Assembly: GCF_016522075.1 (NCBI RefSeq)
Contig: NZ_JAEHFW010000001.1
Coordinates: 1,860,001 to 1,924,000 of the forward strand
Length of the DNA stretch: 64,000 bases
Direction of reading: 5' to 3'
Source of the DNA: Mucilaginibacter segetis
GTDB lineage: Bacteria > Bacteroidota > Bacteroidia > Sphingobacteriales > Sphingobacteriaceae
Shown here: positions 33,114-43,900 of the stretch, one piece after another
How the letters are laid out: each line of letters starts with the position of its first letter
Position numbering within the stretch: position 1 is the first letter of the stretch
Position numbers and translations under genes: made by a program
The notes under the pieces: generated by a model
What the model was told of the DNA's origin: nothing
The model's input: only the letters and a program-made list of their open reading frames with translations
Database searches by the model: none

Positions 33114-34292
33114 ATGAACTTAAAGATCATTTTGTATAGCTTTTTAGTTGTATCGCTGTTTTATCCTGTAAAGCTTACAAATCACAGTGGCAAGTTTGAT
33201 AAAATTATTGCTGCAACACTGCGTGAAGATGTAATGAAGGAAGCCAAATGGGCAATGAATCAACAGCCTGTAACTGTTACTGGCAGCTATTGCAAACGTA
33301 GCACTGGCAGCATTCATGATTTTTACTCTGAAGGAGATTATTGGTGGCCAAATCCTGTTAGTGCCGATAGCGCGTATATTCAACGTGACGGACTAACAAA
33401 TCCCGATAATTTTGTTGCTCACCGATTAGCTATGATAAGATTTAGCAAAATTATAGGCGCTCTGGCATCGGCGTATAAACTCACCCACGACGACAAGTAC
33501 GTTATAAAAGCATTAATACATATTAAAGCATGGTTTGTAAATGAGGCAACATTAATGAATCCTAATTTGCAATATGCACAGGCAATAAAAGGTCGGGTTA
33601 CAGGAAGAGGTATAGGTATAATAGATACTATTCAACTAATAGAAGTGGCGCAGGGAATAATAGTGATGCAAAACTCACCCGTATTTGATGCAAATGTATT
33701 GGCTGACACTAAAAGTTGGTTTCAAAGATATTTAACCTGGCTTACTACCAGCAAGTTTGGGCATGATGAAATGAATGCGAAAAACAATCATGGCACGTGT
33801 TGGGTAATGCAGGTTGCCGCATTTGCTAAATTAACAGGGAATGAGAAAATTCTTTCATTTTGTACTGATAGGTTTAAAAATGTGCTTTTACCTGATCAGA
33901 TGGCTGAAAATGGAAGTTTTCCATTGGAACTTTCACGTACAAAGCCATATGGCTATTCATTGTTCAACCTGGATGCTATGATAACAGTATGCCAGATTTT
34001 ATCAGATAACAAACAATATCTGTTTACCTACACGACAGCTGACGGGCGCTCAATAAAAAGGGCTATAGAATGGATGTATCCTTATATATCTGATAAATCA
34101 ACATGGCCGTTGCATCCGGATGTGATGTATTGGCAGTTTTGGCCGGTAGCTCAGCCTTCATTAGTATTTGCAGCCTGTGCTTACAATAATAAAGAATGGC
34201 TTAATACATGGAAGAAACTTGACCATCATCCTGTTGAGACCGAGGTAATCAGGAATTTACCGGTACGTCATCCGTTAATATGGCTTAATTGA
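33114..34292 (+). CDS. Alginate-lyase-superfamily protein (PL5/PL38-like)
   Basis: The 392-aa protein has a signal peptide and an alpha/alpha-toroid alginate_lyase domain: EGDYWWPNP, RDGLTNPDNFVAHRL, the catalytic-type NNHGTCWVMQVAAFAKLTG, and NGSFPLELSRTKPYGYSLFNLDAM. It probably acts by beta-elimination on uronic-acid-containing polymers; the sugar specificity cannot be read. It is the last gene of the same-strand glycan cluster. Released unsaturated uronates would suit the uxaC-kdgK-eda module downstream. Confidence 0.87.
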   Translation: MNLKIILYSFLVVSLFYPVKLTNHSGKFDKIIAATLREDVMKEAKWAMNQQPVTVTGSYCKRSTGSIHDFYSEGDYWWPNPVSADSAYIQRDGLTNPDNFVAHRLAMIRFSKIIGALASAYKLTHDDKYVIKALIHIKAWFVNEATLMNPNLQYAQAIKGRVTGRGIGIIDTIQLIEVAQGIIVMQNSPVFDANVLADTKSWFQRYLTWLTTSKFGHDEMNAKNNHGTCWVMQVAAFAKLTGNEKILSFCTDRFKNVLLPDQMAENGSFPLELSRTKPYGYSLFNLDAMITVCQILSDNKQYLFTYTTADGRSIKRAIEWMYPYISDKSTWPLHPDVMYWQFWPVAQPSLVFAACAYNNKEWLNTWKKLDHHPVETEVIRNLPVRHPLIWLN

Positions 34293-34323
34293 TTTAAAAC
34301 AATACATAAAAGAATTAGATTGT

Positions 34324-34331
34324 TAGTTTTG
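34324..34331 (+). promoter_or_regulatory. Candidate -7 box (TAGTTTTG) for the SulP gene
   Basis: TAGTTTTG fits the Bacteroidota -7 consensus, 53 nt upstream of the SulP start. The -33 TTTG is not visible at 19-20 nt spacing. Confidence 0.35.
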
Positions 34332-34384
34332 CAGAAATTTTAACACCGCAGTCCTGTAATACGGGCTACTCCAATCTGCAATTA

Positions 34385-35929
34385 ATGAAAAGCTATTTAA
34401 ATCTATTTAATTTTTCACAAAAAGTAAATTACAAAACTGAGATATTATCCGGATTAACAGTAGCACTTGCATTAATTCCCGAAGCAGTAGCTTTTGCATT
34501 TATAGCCGGACTTTCGCCCCTAACAGGTTTATACGCCGCTTTTAGCATGGGATTTGTCACTTCTATTTTTGGCGGCCGGCCGGGCATGATATCAGGAGCC
34601 ACAGGTGCGGTAGCAGTAGTTATTGTTGCATTGGCAAAATCACATGGTATCGAGTATATTTTCGCCACAGTAGTATTAGCTGGTTTAATTCAATTTATTG
34701 CTGGCCTGTTACGTTTAGGGAAGTTTATCCGGTTGGTGCCGCATCCTGTAATGTTTGGCTTTGTAAACGGTTTAGCTGTGATTATTTTCATGTCACAGCT
34801 TGTTCAGTTTAAAACAACAGATGCTGCTGGGGAATTACACTGGATGACAGGCACACCACTATATTTAATGATTGCCTTGGTATTACTTACTATGTTTGTA
34901 ATTTGGGGGTTGCCAAAACTTACAAAGGCTTTCCCATCATCATTAGCAGCGATTCTTGTAATATCCGCAGTTGTAATTGGCTTTAATATCGATACAAAAA
35001 CAGTAGGTGATATGGCCTCTATAAAAGGTGGGTTTCCGCCTTTTCATATTCCGGCACTGCCTTTTAATTTTGATACATTAAAAATTATAGCGCCATACGC
35101 TTTAATTATGGCCGGAGTAGGATTGATTGAAAGTTTACTAACCCTTAACTTGATTGATGAAATTACTGAAACCCGCGGAAGTGGTAACCGAGAGGCCATG
35201 GCGCAGGGCGCAGCTAACATGCTTACCGGTTTATTTTCAGGCATGGGCGGATGCGCTATGATAGGGCAGAGTCTTATAAATATTTCATCAGGAGCCAGAG
35301 CCCGGTTATCGGGGATAATTGCTTCTGTTATGTTATTGGTGTTTATCATGTTTGGCTCGTCACTTATAGAAAAAGTACCCATGGCTGCGCTTACAGGTGT
35401 AATGGTAATGGTAGCTATAGGTACATTTGAATGGGTAAGTATCCGCATGATAGGTAAAATGCCCAAACATGATATTTTTGTAGGTATACTGGTAGCGGTA
35501 GTGACCATCCTGTTGCATAATCTGGCTTTAGCCGTTTTAATAGGAGTAATTATTTCCGCATTAGTTTTTGCCTGGGAGAGCGCCAAACGAATTAGAGCAA
35601 GAAAATATACAGATGGCAGTGGTGTAAAGCATTACGAAATATATGGGCCATTATTTTTTGGTTCAGTTTCTGCATTTAATGAAAAATTCGATGTACTAAA
35701 CGATCCGGATGAAGTGATTATTGATTTTAAAGATAGCCGTGTAGCGGATATGTCGGGTATAGAAGCACTCAATAAGCTAACGGAGCGGTACCAAAACGTC
35801 AACAAAAAACTTCACCTAAAGCATTTAAGTGAAGACTGCCGCGTATTGCTAAAAAACGCCGAGGAGCTGATAGATATAAATATTTTAGAAGATCCTACTT
35901 ATCATATAGCGATCGATAAAATTAATTAA
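34385..35929 (+). CDS. SulP-family anion transporter with STAS domain
   Basis: The 514-aa protein is a SulP permease: GLTVALALIPEAVAFAFIAGLSPLTGLYAAF, GRPGMISGATGAVAVV, HPVMFGFVNGLAVIIFMSQL, and about 11 membrane segments to about residue 400, followed by a C-terminal STAS domain (KHYEIYGPLFFGSVSAF; EVIIDFKDSRVADMSGIEAL). It carries sulfate, bicarbonate or other anions across the inner membrane. It converges with the following oxidoreductase with a 1-nt gap. Confidence 0.94.
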   Translation: MKSYLNLFNFSQKVNYKTEILSGLTVALALIPEAVAFAFIAGLSPLTGLYAAFSMGFVTSIFGGRPGMISGATGAVAVVIVALAKSHGIEYIFATVVLAGLIQFIAGLLRLGKFIRLVPHPVMFGFVNGLAVIIFMSQLVQFKTTDAAGELHWMTGTPLYLMIALVLLTMFVIWGLPKLTKAFPSSLAAILVISAVVIGFNIDTKTVGDMASIKGGFPPFHIPALPFNFDTLKIIAPYALIMAGVGLIESLLTLNLIDEITETRGSGNREAMAQGAANMLTGLFSGMGGCAMIGQSLINISSGARARLSGIIASVMLLVFIMFGSSLIEKVPMAALTGVMVMVAIGTFEWVSIRMIGKMPKHDIFVGILVAVVTILLHNLALAVLIGVIISALVFAWESAKRIRARKYTDGSGVKHYEIYGPLFFGSVSAFNEKFDVLNDPDEVIIDFKDSRVADMSGIEALNKLTERYQNVNKKLHLKHLSEDCRVLLKNAEELIDINILEDPTYHIAIDKIN

Positions 35930-35930
35930 C

Positions 35931-36605
35931 TTATACTTGTCTCGCTGCTATGGAAATAATATCCTTACCATCTATTACTTTCTTTCCATATGAGTGATTA
36001 GCTACATACATCATAGCGGCCCCCAATTCTGTCATTCTGCAAAATCCGGCAGGGTAGATGGCTCTTCCAAAAGGAAATATCCAATTTATATATTTATAAA
36101 AATTATGAACTTTAGTTAAACCTTTAATTGGTTTGATAAAGCCCGGCCTAAAAGCATAAACATCACTAAAAGGCAACATCATCAGATCATTTTCAGTTTT
36201 ACCTTTTACACGAGCCCACATGCTCCGGCCTTTTTCGGTACTATTTGTACCCGCCCCGGATATGTAACAGAACTTCATCTCTTGATTAAGCCTGCTGAGC
36301 GTTTGGGCAACATGCATTGTTAATGTATATGTTACCTTAGTGTATTCCTTTTCACTCATCCCTATTGAAGATACTCCCAAGCAAAAAAAACAGGTATTAT
36401 ATCCTTTTAATGAATTTTCAATATTTGACATATCATAAAAATTCGAGTGGATTATCTCGGTGACTTTAGAGTGAGTTACTCCTGATTTTTTACGATTAAT
36501 AATAAGAATAGCTTCTACATCAGAATTATTAATACTTTCATGAAGTACTCCTTCTCCTACCATTCCGGTTGTGCCGGTTATTATTAGTCTAATCTTTGTA
36601 TTCAT
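35931..36605 (-). CDS. NAD(P)-binding SDR-type protein (NAD(P)H-binding epimerase group)
   Basis: The 224-aa protein begins MNTKIRLIITGTTGMVGEGVLHE (Rossmann TGxxGxxG), with YNTCFFCLGVSSIGMSE, FCYISGAGTNSTE and KGKTENDLMMLPFSDVYAFRPGFI (the YxxxK-like Lys and the RPG strand of the NAD(P)H-binding/NmrA-type group). Substrate unknown. It is monocistronic on the minus strand and tail-to-tail with SulP. Confidence 0.88.
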   Translation of the reverse strand: MNTKIRLIITGTTGMVGEGVLHESINNSDVEAILIINRKKSGVTHSKVTEIIHSNFYDMSNIENSLKGYNTCFFCLGVSSIGMSEKEYTKVTYTLTMHVAQTLSRLNQEMKFCYISGAGTNSTEKGRSMWARVKGKTENDLMMLPFSDVYAFRPGFIKPIKGLTKVHNFYKYINWIFPFGRAIYPAGFCRMTELGAAMMYVANHSYGKKVIDGKDIISIAARQV

Positions 36606-36774
36606 ACAAACTACTGTATACTTTGAAGACGATCGATCGTTTTATATATTTTAATTATATAAAATTATTTAACAACATTTTTAAATAAACTATCTCAACA
36701 TTATTCTTAATAATAGAAACCTGCAATTCAAATTTTCGTATATAAAAAATAATTGATGATTAATTTAACTGTCT

Positions 36775-39507
36775 GTGAATAACTTACCAATTCCCGAAAA
36801 TGAAAAAGAACGCCTTAAAGCACTTCATGGCTATGAGGTTCTGGATTCTATAAATGAAGCTGAATTTGACAGGATTACGGAGATAGCTTCTATTATATGC
36901 GATGTTCCTATTTCTTTAATCTCATTAATAGACAAAGACAGACAATGGTTTAAATCAAAGATAGGGCTGGATGTAAATGAAACACCTCGAGAATTAGCTT
37001 TTTGTCGTTATGCTATTATGGACCCGCACATCCTGGAAATACAGGATGCCATAACTGATGAACGTTTTAAAAACAATTTATTAGTTACAGGAGAACCTGG
37101 TATCCGGTTTTACGCAGGAACACCATTAGTTGATCCCGAAGGTTATGCGTTAGGTACATTATGCGTGATTGACCGCAAGCCCAAAAAACTTTCTGCCAAA
37201 CAACTACGCGCACTTAAATTATTGGGAGAAGAAGTTATATCAAAAATTGTAGAGCGCAGACAAAAGGAAGAGCTTAAGAATTTTGAGAATATATTCCGCA
37301 GATCAAATGATCTTATTTTTATTGGTGGAGGCGATGGATTTTTTAAAAAAGTTAATCCGGCCTTTACTAAAGTATTAGGCTGGAGTAAAGAGCAACTATT
37401 AAATACTTCTACATTTGAATTTATCCATCCTGATGATATTGCCAGTACAGAAATAGAACTAAAAAAATTAGCGCATGGCCATAGTACCGTAAACTTCATA
37501 CAGCGCTTTAAAACAATCTCTGGATCTTATAAAACTTTACAGTGGACCTCCTCACCTGAAGCCTCTACAGGTTACATCTTTGGTATCGGCCGTGATATAT
37601 CAAAAGAAAAGGAGAAAGAAGAACAATTAGCAGAAAGTGAAGAGAAATTGAGAGTATTTTTTGAAAACTCTCAGGGCTTAATGTGTACACATGATCTTGA
37701 GGGGAAATTTTTATCGGTCAATACATCCGGCGCTTCAACATTAGGTTATACACCTCAAGAGATCACACAAATGAGTTTATTTGATATTATTCCACAAGAA
37801 CGTCATCCATATTTAAATGCGTATTTAGATGAAATAAAAAAAAGCGGAAGTGTAAAAGGGCAAATGCTCACCCGGCATAAAAATGGATCGTTACATGTTT
37901 GGTTATTCAATAATTTCTTACAAAAAGGAGCAACCGGCGAAGAATATGTTATAGGCAACGCTTATGATATAACAGAAAGAGAACGCTTGCAAAATGACCT
38001 GATAAGAACAAAAGAAATGCTTGAGCAAACTAATAAGGTAGCAAGGGTTGGCGGTTGGGACTTTAATTTAGAAAAGCAGGAGATATATTGGACTTCTGTA
38101 ACTAAGGAAATACACGGTGTACCTCAAGACTATGAACCCGACTTAAAATCAGGGATAAACTTTTACAAAGAGGGTGATAGCCGGGATAGGATAACCCAAG
38201 CCATTAATTTAGGTATTGCTGAAGGAAAATCATGGAACGAAGAACTTCAAATTATTGATGTTAGTGGTAAAGAAGTTTGGGTTAGAGCATTGGGTAACAC
38301 GGAATTTGAAAACGGAGTTTGTAAAAGATTATTCGGCACTTTTCAGGATATTGACGCTTATAAAGAGGCTGAACTTGCTTTAAAAAGATCCGTAGCTGCC
38401 CAGGAGCGATTAAATGAAGCGTTACTTGAACAGATCGAACTGGTAAAAGAGCAAGATAAAACCATAGAAAAGATACAGGAGTTTAAATTTTTAGCTGATT
38501 CTATTCCTCAAATGATCTGGACATCACAAGCTGATGGTTATACAGATTATTATAATAGATATTGGTTCGATTATACCGGTATGACTTTAGAACAAACGCA
38601 GACAGAAGGATGGGAGCCGGTATTGCATCCCGATGACCTGGAAAATGACACAAATCTCTGGAACGAATCACTTGCGACAGGTAAACCATACGATACCGAA
38701 GTCAGGTTTAAACGAGCTTCAGACGGTGCTTACAGATGGCATATATCCAGAGCTGTACCCATGAAAAACAACAAAGGTGAAATAGTAAAATGGTTTGGTT
38801 CATGCACGGATATTGACGAATACAAAAAAGCGCTTGATCTGGAAAATAAGATAAGTCAGTACGAAGATTTTAACCGCATAGTTGCACATAACTTACGCGG
38901 CCCAGCAGGCAGTATCGGGATGATACTGACCATGCTTGATGAAACTACCGATGAGAATGAAAAAGCCGATCTTTTGAAGATGCTAAGTCAGTCGAGCGAA
39001 ACCCTTAACGAAACCCTTAATGAGTTGATGAAAGTACTTGAAGTTAGGAACAATCATGATTTAACTTATGATGATTGCGATCTTCAAGAAATAGTTAACG
39101 GCATAGAAAAGATGCTGAAAGGTCAAATGGTTGCAAAGAAAGCTCGTATTATAACTGATTTTAACAAAAATCACATCTTATTCCCAAAAATATATTTGGA
39201 AAGTATATTTTATAATTTGATTAGCAATGCCTTAAAATACAGTAAAGATGAAATACCTCCAGAAATAATAATATCATCAACAACTAAAGCAGATAAAACC
39301 CTGCTCACCTTTAAGGATAACGGGCTGGGTATTGATTTAAAGCAACACGGTAATAATATGTTTAAGCTAAATAAGGTTTTCCACCGTGGCTACGATAGCA
39401 AAGGAGTTGGCTTATTCATGACCAAAACCCAAATAGAAACATTTGGAGGTAAAATAAGTGTGCAAAGTGACCCCGGTGTTGGATCAGAATTTTTTATAGA
39501 ATTATAA
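36775..39507 (+). CDS. GAF/multi-PAS sensor histidine kinase
   Basis: The 910-aa protein starts with GTG (MNNLPIPENEKERLKALHGYEVL, the usual beginning of this group). The layout is a GAF domain (about 20-165; GTPLVDPEGYALGTLCVID), then PAS domains near 175-290, 290-400, 410-535 and 560-690 (the last with a PAC motif WFGSCTDIDEYK), a HisKA-type dimerisation helix with His705 in RIVAHNLRGPAG, and a HATPase domain (NLISNALKYSKD; DNGLGIDLKQ; GVGLFMTKTQIE). No membrane segments, so it is cytoplasmic. No response-regulator gene is adjacent. Confidence 0.93.
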   Translation: MNNLPIPENEKERLKALHGYEVLDSINEAEFDRITEIASIICDVPISLISLIDKDRQWFKSKIGLDVNETPRELAFCRYAIMDPHILEIQDAITDERFKNNLLVTGEPGIRFYAGTPLVDPEGYALGTLCVIDRKPKKLSAKQLRALKLLGEEVISKIVERRQKEELKNFENIFRRSNDLIFIGGGDGFFKKVNPAFTKVLGWSKEQLLNTSTFEFIHPDDIASTEIELKKLAHGHSTVNFIQRFKTISGSYKTLQWTSSPEASTGYIFGIGRDISKEKEKEEQLAESEEKLRVFFENSQGLMCTHDLEGKFLSVNTSGASTLGYTPQEITQMSLFDIIPQERHPYLNAYLDEIKKSGSVKGQMLTRHKNGSLHVWLFNNFLQKGATGEEYVIGNAYDITERERLQNDLIRTKEMLEQTNKVARVGGWDFNLEKQEIYWTSVTKEIHGVPQDYEPDLKSGINFYKEGDSRDRITQAINLGIAEGKSWNEELQIIDVSGKEVWVRALGNTEFENGVCKRLFGTFQDIDAYKEAELALKRSVAAQERLNEALLEQIELVKEQDKTIEKIQEFKFLADSIPQMIWTSQADGYTDYYNRYWFDYTGMTLEQTQTEGWEPVLHPDDLENDTNLWNESLATGKPYDTEVRFKRASDGAYRWHISRAVPMKNNKGEIVKWFGSCTDIDEYKKALDLENKISQYEDFNRIVAHNLRGPAGSIGMILTMLDETTDENEKADLLKMLSQSSETLNETLNELMKVLEVRNNHDLTYDDCDLQEIVNGIEKMLKGQMVAKKARIITDFNKNHILFPKIYLESIFYNLISNALKYSKDEIPPEIIISSTTKADKTLLTFKDNGLGIDLKQHGNNMFKLNKVFHRGYDSKGVGLFMTKTQIETFGGKISVQSDPGVGSEFFIEL

Positions 39508-39572
39508 TTGCTGGTATGGCAGGTCCTTTCCATACTAACGGTAAAGCTGCAAAAATTGAGCTAAATTGATGT

Positions 39573-39604
39573 AAAATCCCGGAGTTTCAAACATCCGGGA
39601 TTTT
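39573..39604. terminator. Bidirectional intrinsic terminator
   Basis: AAAATCCCGGA (39573-39583) and TCCGGGATTTT (39594-39604) form a perfect 11-bp stem with a 10-nt loop, flanked by A and T runs. It lies between the convergent kinase and amidohydrolase genes. Confidence 0.88.
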
Positions 39605-39625
39605 TTAATTTAAATCTCTTTATCA

Positions 39626-40939
39626 TTAATCAGCTTTAAAGCCATATTTATCGCTGAATTTTTTATAAAGTTGCTTATGCAGATTATCCAGATTAATATT
39701 GCGTCCCTGAATAAATGCGGTTTCTACATCCAATGTTATCATATCTAATGCATCGCCTGTGGAAATGAAAAGATTAGCATCCTTACCCTTTTCCAGAGTT
39801 CCGGTGGTTTTATCAATACCTAATATCTTAGCGTTATTAATTGTAATCATCGACAGGGCCTGTTCTTTAGTTAAGCCAAATCCTACTGCCTGGCCGGCTT
39901 CAAAAGGTAAGTTGCGTTGTCGCCAAAACCCTGTGCCGGTTAAGCCATATAATACTCCGGCATCCTGTAGTATTTTTGGTAATTTATAAGGAAGATAAAC
40001 GTCATCTTCGTCTTTATCAGGAAGAGTTTGTGTTTCACGAATAATAACAGGGACATTATTGTCCTTTAACACATCGGTGACAAGGTAAGCTTCTGTTCCA
40101 CCTACAATAACTGCTTGTATTCCAAACCTTTTAGCAAAGTTAACAGCCTGCGTAATTGGTTTAGCACCATCGGCAATGATGAATAACTTCTTTGAACCAT
40201 CAAACAGACCGCGCATAGCCTCAAACCTAATATTTTTGATTTCGGGTTTATCAATTTCAGCGTACGCTTTAGCTTGCATGAAAAACTCTGTTATATAGTC
40301 AATCGCTTTTTGATTACGTTCCGCAGGTGATTCCTGATTACCGCCACCTCCGGATGGTGCAAAACGTCTCCCGCCTGTACGCACATAAGGCCAGTTTAAA
40401 TGGATGGCAATATCGGTCTTGTAAGCAGCGTCCTCCCAATTCCATGCATCCAGCTGAACTACGGATGACTCTCCTGAAATTACTCCGCCGTTAGGTGTTG
40501 GCTGTGCCAGCAAAATCCCATTTGAGCGTACCGTAGGGATTACTTTAGAATCAGTATTATAGGCAACAATAGAGCGTACATTAGGATTAAGTTCACCCGT
40601 TTCACTATCATCAACAGTTCCACGTGCGCCTTCTTCAATCTCGATTAAACCAAGAGTGGTCATGGGAGCAATAAAGCCCGGATATATTTGTTTGCCTGTA
40701 GCATTAACAACGTCATAACCGGTAACTGCAGGTCCTGCTCCTTCGCCTACACCTGTTATCTTCCCTTTATCAAATGTAATGTATCCGTTGTTTATAACCT
40801 GTCCGTTGCCTACATGTATGGTAGCGCCGGTTATCAATACGGGTTTAACTTGTGGTTTAGCGGGCGATATATTTGCTTGCCCGTAGCTGAGGCTTATGCA
40901 AAGCAATAATCCTCCTAAACTTAATATTATTTTTTTCAT
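39626..40939 (-). CDS. Exported amidohydrolase-family protein lacking the N-terminal metal motif
   Basis: The 437-aa protein has a signal peptide (MKKIILSLGGLLLCISLSYG) and the amidohydrolase composite fold: VLITGATIHVGNGQVINNG, TGKQIYPGFIAPMTTLG, and the C-terminal LTKEQALSMITINNAKILGIDKTTGTLEKGKDANL. Where active members have HxH after PGFID, it reads PGFIAPMTTLG, so the first metal ligands are missing; an inactive or altered enzyme is likely. It is 17 nt downstream of the larger amidohydrolase in the same operon, so the two may form a complex. Confidence 0.85.
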   Translation of the reverse strand: MKKIILSLGGLLLCISLSYGQANISPAKPQVKPVLITGATIHVGNGQVINNGYITFDKGKITGVGEGAGPAVTGYDVVNATGKQIYPGFIAPMTTLGLIEIEEGARGTVDDSETGELNPNVRSIVAYNTDSKVIPTVRSNGILLAQPTPNGGVISGESSVVQLDAWNWEDAAYKTDIAIHLNWPYVRTGGRRFAPSGGGGNQESPAERNQKAIDYITEFFMQAKAYAEIDKPEIKNIRFEAMRGLFDGSKKLFIIADGAKPITQAVNFAKRFGIQAVIVGGTEAYLVTDVLKDNNVPVIIRETQTLPDKDEDDVYLPYKLPKILQDAGVLYGLTGTGFWRQRNLPFEAGQAVGFGLTKEQALSMITINNAKILGIDKTTGTLEKGKDANLFISTGDALDMITLDVETAFIQGRNINLDNLHKQLYKKFSDKYGFKAD

Positions 40940-40956
40940 GATCGTGTTAAATAGGA

Positions 40957-43900
40957 TTATTGATTTTTAGCAGATGCATGTATAGCTGCACGTACTTTTT
41001 CCATCTCGGTATATTCATCAGCAACAACAAAGTTTTCTTCTTCCAATGTTTCACATTGATATAAGCGCCTGCGATTCATACCCGGGCGTTGTGTTGCAGC
41101 ACCACCATTTTTGGCTTCTAACATTTTTTGAATGATTCGTGCCTCATCGGTTTTCATGGTTTTTTGATTAGCAGCGTCCTTGTCATAATCCCAGTAAAGT
41201 ATACCATCTACAAAAGTTTTCTCTGCAACAGCGTAAACCGACAAAGGGTTAGCAGTCCATACTACAATATCTGCATCTTTACCAACCTTAATACTGCCAA
41301 CGCGATTATCAATATGTAACATTTTTGCAGGATTCAAGGTAACTAACTTCAATGCTTCTTCCTGGCTCATACTTCCGTAGGTAACTGCTTTCCCTGCTTC
41401 CTGATTCAACCTGCGAGCCATTTCAGCATCATCAGAATTAAAGCCGGTAACCAATCCCATTTCATGCATTAATTTACCATTGTAAGGTATAGCTTCGGCT
41501 ACCTCGCTCTTATATGCCCACCAATCGGAGAAGGTAGAGCCAGCAATATGATGTGCCTTCATTTTATCTGCCACTTTATAACCTTCCAATATGTGTGTAA
41601 ATGTATTAATATGGAAACCCAAAGAATCAGCGACATGTATCAACATGTTAATTTCTGACTGAACATAGGAGTGACAAGTAATAAAACGTTTATTATCCAA
41701 TATTTCAACTAACGCATCCAGTTCAAGATCACGCCTTACATTATTACCTTTTATTGCTCGCGCTGCTTTATATTCCTTTGCACGGGTAAAAGCATCTATA
41801 TAAACCTGTTCAACGCCCATTCGTGTTTGAGGGAAACGCAGTTCGGAGCCAAATGAAAAATTATTGTTACTGCCTTTTACATTTTCGCCCAGGGCAAATT
41901 TGATGAACGGATCCGCACCTTCAAACTTAAGTTGCTCCGGTAAAAGGCCCCAGCGATGTTTGATCAACTGGTTTTGCCCGCCGATAGCATTAGCTGAACC
42001 ATGAAGAATATGTGAAGTAGTTACCCCCCCAGCTAACTGGCGATAAAGATTTATATCTTCTGCGTCAATTACGTCAGCTATTCTTACCTCTGAAGTTACT
42101 GATTGAGTTCCTTCATTTACGCCGCCGGAAATAGCAATATGCGAATGCTCATCAACTATACCCGGTGTTATATTTTTTCCTGTTGCATCTATTACTTTAG
42201 CATTACCTGCCGCAAGGTTTTTGCCTATTGCCTTTATTTTGCCATTCTCAATTAATACATCTGTATTTTGCAGAATTCCATCTTTCTCATTTGTCCAAAC
42301 CGTTCCGTTTTTTAATAGTACTGTTTCCGGTTTAGGCAAAACAGCGTTACCATACGCTACAAAAGGATAAATTACAGGGCCAACCTGTAGGTCAGGTTTG
42401 TCTGTACCACCGCGGCGGCCAGCCGGAGATGTAGGAGCGGGGCCGGAATAAGCAGCCGTCCATTTACTATGTGCACCATCCGGGAGAATTGCATCCCCCT
42501 TAATAGTAACAGGCGAATTATCAGCTATATATCCCGCTAAACGAATTACTCCGGACGGTTTATTGCGAAAATTGAAATAAATGCTCAGGTCATCACCTGT
42601 GCGAGTTATAGTACCACGTACACGGGTACTATCCGGACCTTTGCGTTCAATATTAACATCATAGGTACCAGGTGAACCACCTATGGTTAAAACCGTATTA
42701 CCAAATGAATCACCTGTAAGGTTGTATACACCACGCAGGTCAGCAACATCTGATTTACTGACGATATACTGACGCCCTTCTACCCAATTCTCATAAATTA
42801 TATTATCAGCCTTAAATAGGCTATCGGAAGTGATAATAAAGCTGGCCATTTTACCCTTTGTTAGGGTACCTACTTTATCAGCAATTCCAAGCATTTCAGC
42901 AGGTATGGTAGTTAACGAATTTAAAGCCTGTTTCTCTGTTAACCCGTAATCAATAGCTTTTCTAAGATTGGTCCAAAAATCACGACTATTAGATATTCCA
43001 TAAGAAGTAATGGCAAATTTAACTCCCGCTTTTTCTAATACACCTGGATTGGTAGGAGCAAGCTCCCAGTTTTTTAACTGCTCATAACTAATATTACGCG
43101 CATCAACAGGATCTTCCACATCGTAAGGTGCAGGAAAAGTTAAGGGAATTATTAACGGACTTGCTAATGCCTTTACCGCATCAATCCTTTGATATTCCAA
43201 ACCATCCGTTTTATAAATATATTGTTTGCCGAACTCTTTAGCTATTTTAGCAGCACGTAGAATATTTTGCGGATCGGATACTTCAAATATCTGCGGGATA
43301 TTTTGCATACGGTTAAACTCAGCTAAGGATATATTGTACTCTTCGTTCTGATTTTTATACCATTGCGCATCATAATAAGTTTGACGTAGCAATGCAATAC
43401 TCCCCATTAATGATGAAGGATAATTTGTGGCAGCAGTACCTTTACTAAACGAATAGTTAGCTGCAGCTTCATCATTTAGTATAACCAGGTTGTCGCTTTC
43501 ATCGGCTAAGCTAACAGCTACTGATGTACCTCGGGCAATTCCATCATGTATTAAAGATTGAACCGTGCCGAATCCATTTTTTTTTAAGACCTCAGCCTGT
43601 GATGAATTAACATGAAATATGGTTTTGGCTGTCATTTCGGGCTTGATAGCTTCATTCCAGCCATAAGCGCCGGGTTTTGTTGAAACCGGTACGGAAACAC
43701 GACCAAAACCTCTTGTAAAAGATTGACGTGGGGCTTCCGGCATACCATAAGTGGTGTAAGCATCTACAAGGCCGGGATAAATAAATTTTCCTTTAAGGTC
43801 AATAATGACATAACCTTTTGGGATTGCTGCGTCTTTACCGACAGCCTCAATAACACGGTCTTTAATGAGCAATGTACCATTTGTAATGGTTTGGTCGGCG

